Shown: positions 62,790 through 63,788 of the stretch, piece after piece
Numbering within the stretch: position 1 is the first letter of the stretch
Layout: each line of letters begins with the position of its first letter
Assembly (NCBI GenBank): GCA_900545315.1
Contig: UQYM01000013.1
Span: 1 to 63,788, forward strand
Length of the DNA stretch: 63,788 bases
Direction of reading: 5' to 3'
DNA from: an uncultured Alistipes sp.
Lineage (GTDB): Bacteria > Bacteroidota > Bacteroidia > Bacteroidales > Rikenellaceae
Position numbers and translations under genes: made by a program
The notes under the pieces: model-generated
Told to the model about the DNA's origin: nothing
What the model saw: only the letters and a program-made list of their open reading frames with translations
The model's database searches: none

Positions 62790-63182
62790 ATGTGAGCACA
62801 AAGATAAGGTAAAAACAATCGGAATCCAAATTTTTCAGTTTAGATTTTTTGTTGGGCATTGCTGCCTGAGTGGGCAACTCGTTCAATCATAATGTTGTGG
62901 CTGATAAAGTGAGAGCCCGTTTTTTGTGGGCTGCTGGATGGTACGACGTCCGTATGAGTTGGCGATAAAGAGTGGCAGGCAGACAGTCCGGCTATGCATC
63001 GTATGAATGGTATGCCCTTGCCTGATGCCCAAAACAGGCCGAGTGGCTTCTCCCCCTTTGATTCATGCAAACGATTGGTTTAGGGTTAGTTTGGGCTGAT
63101 CCATGGTGTCGTGTTGAGATGGCTTATCAAAGTGATCCAAAGGAATAGCCTTTGGGTAGTGCTCGGAATCGCCAAAAGTATA
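62790..63182. other. Intergenic stretch between the tRNA and the Fe-S gene
   Basis: About 390 bases. I see no gene, repeat or RNA. Confidence 0.45.
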
Positions 63183-63215
63183 GAGCCCGCTCCTCACCAC
63201 AGAAGGAACGGGCTC
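63183..63215 (-). terminator. Probable terminator of the HdrB-like gene
   Basis: A 12-bp stem with one wobble (63183-63194 with 63204-63215) and a nine-base loop, 38 bases past the stop on the minus strand. The following T tract is weak. Confidence 0.55.
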
Positions 63216-63252
63216 GACTTGAAACTATGCAGGGATAAATTATGTAGCAGTG

Positions 63253-63788
63253 TTATGAGGCCTGTTTTCCGGGTTGCAGTGCTCCGGCAACTACCTCTGC
63301 CAAATCGTAAACCGGTAGCTTGTTACCGCGGGCAATAGCCTTCTTGCAAAGCGGGCAGGCAGTTACCACTGAGTCTGCACCTGTGGCGGCAAAGGTCGTC
63401 GCAACACTTTCGGCAATGCGGAGTTGACCTTCATCGTTAATCGCAGTGTCTCCGAGGCTGGATCCGCAGCAGAGCGCATATTCGCGGTTTTCGGCCACTT
63501 CACGCAGCTCTCCAATCGCCTCAATGACCTGACGAGGCGCCTCGTAAATGCCGCAGCCACGCCCCAATTCACAAGGGTCATGGTAGGTGAAGACCTCTTT
63601 GCCCGGGTGCAGTTGTAGCTTGCCAGCAGCGATCAATCGTTCGATATACTCCGAGTGGTGCAACACCTCGATCCCCTCCAGATGGTAATCTTCGCGGAAG
63701 ACTCTCAAACAGATCGGGCAGGAGGTGACTAACGTTCGGATATTGTGTTTGCGAAACAGCTCGATGTTGTAGTCCATCATGCGGCGGG
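63253..63788 (-). CDS. HdrB/GlpC-like CCG-domain Fe-S protein (5' end outside window)
   Basis: The C-terminal part, about 178 residues, of a (Fe-S)-binding protein with cysteine-rich CCG domains, as in heterodisulfide reductase HdrB, GlpC and LutA-type oxidoreductases. Visible are the end of one CCG domain (SCPICLRVF) and a complete second one: HDPCELGRGCGIYEAPR, ALCCGSSLGD and ACPLCKKAI. The frame is open to the window edge (two Arg codons precede the first Met seen), so the true start lies beyond 63788. The domain order suggests an electron-transfer subunit of a larger oxidoreductase, but which complex cannot be told from this fragment. Confidence 0.85.
   Translation of the reverse strand, partial: RRMMDYNIELFRKHNIRTLVTSCPICLRVFREDYHLEGIEVLHHSEYIERLIAAGKLQLHPGKEVFTYHDPCELGRGCGIYEAPRQVIEAIGELREVAENREYALCCGSSLGDTAINDEGQLRIAESVATTFAATGADSVVTACPLCKKAIARGNKLPVYDLAEVVAGALQPGKQAS

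Overview
The window looks like a chromosomal segment of a gut-type member of the Bacteroidales (Bacteroidota). This rests on several features: a frdCAB-type fumarate reductase; repeated TAnnTTTG promoter -7 elements with almost no Shine-Dalgarno sequences; a tRNA without an encoded CCA end; ntrC-like control of paired FtsX-type permeases; and secreted GH92, GH97, GH109, GH29 and GH95 glycosidases. Base composition is near 50% GC by eye. The genus cannot be fixed from the sequence. I see no phage, transposase, integrase, CRISPR array or rRNA.

Layout. 1-1027 has no convincing gene. 1-17.9 kb is mostly housekeeping: a PfkB sugar kinase, the fumarate reductase operon (frdC-frdA-frdB), cysK, dnaX, an LtaS-like membrane phosphotransferase, cysE/epsC, a solitary DUF4435 TOPRIM-like gene, a dCMP deaminase, and divergent manA and galE. 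18.5-27.2 kb is a regulated transport unit. A sensor kinase and a sigma-54-type response regulator diverge from two tandem FtsX-like permeases and an ABC ATPase. The gap between them holds two tandem dyads and a -24/-12 promoter. 27.3-36.5 kb carries dnaG, mntP, uvrB, a GtrA-like protein, a LysE transporter with a large insertion, an M23/LysM lipoprotein and trxB. 36.7-42.5 kb is a small surface-glycan locus: LuxE-like adenylating enzyme, FrhB-like iron-sulfur protein, polysaccharide pyruvyl transferase and two GT2 glycosyltransferases.

43.0-62.3 kb is a host-glycan catabolic region. It holds an N-acetylhexosamine-kinase-like protein, a GH109 lipoprotein, GH92, GH29, GH95, an L-fucose/L-rhamnose mutarotase, a ModF-like double ABC protein, GH97, two tandem SGNH hydrolases, and a two-domain SGNH protein. 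Together these could strip fucose, GalNAc, mannose and hexose from mucin, blood-group or N-glycans and prepare the monosaccharides for metabolism. No SusC/SusD pair or local regulator is present. An initiator tRNA and the cut-off end of an HdrB-like Fe-S protein close the window.

The observations most worth following are these. dnaX has an A10 slippery run that gives an immediate stop in the -1 frame, so a tau/gamma pair is likely. Two GTGTC-N-GACAC dyads sit two helical turns apart upstream of a GG-N10-GC promoter and probably mark the binding sites of the adjacent regulator. GH109 is paired with a NahK-like kinase. The LuxE/FrhB/pyruvyl-transferase operon is unassigned. An AriB-like DUF4435 gene stands without an ATPase partner. 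The N-terminal half of the ModF-like protein has degenerate ATPase motifs. A Spy-like gene remnant lies between the two fucosidase genes.
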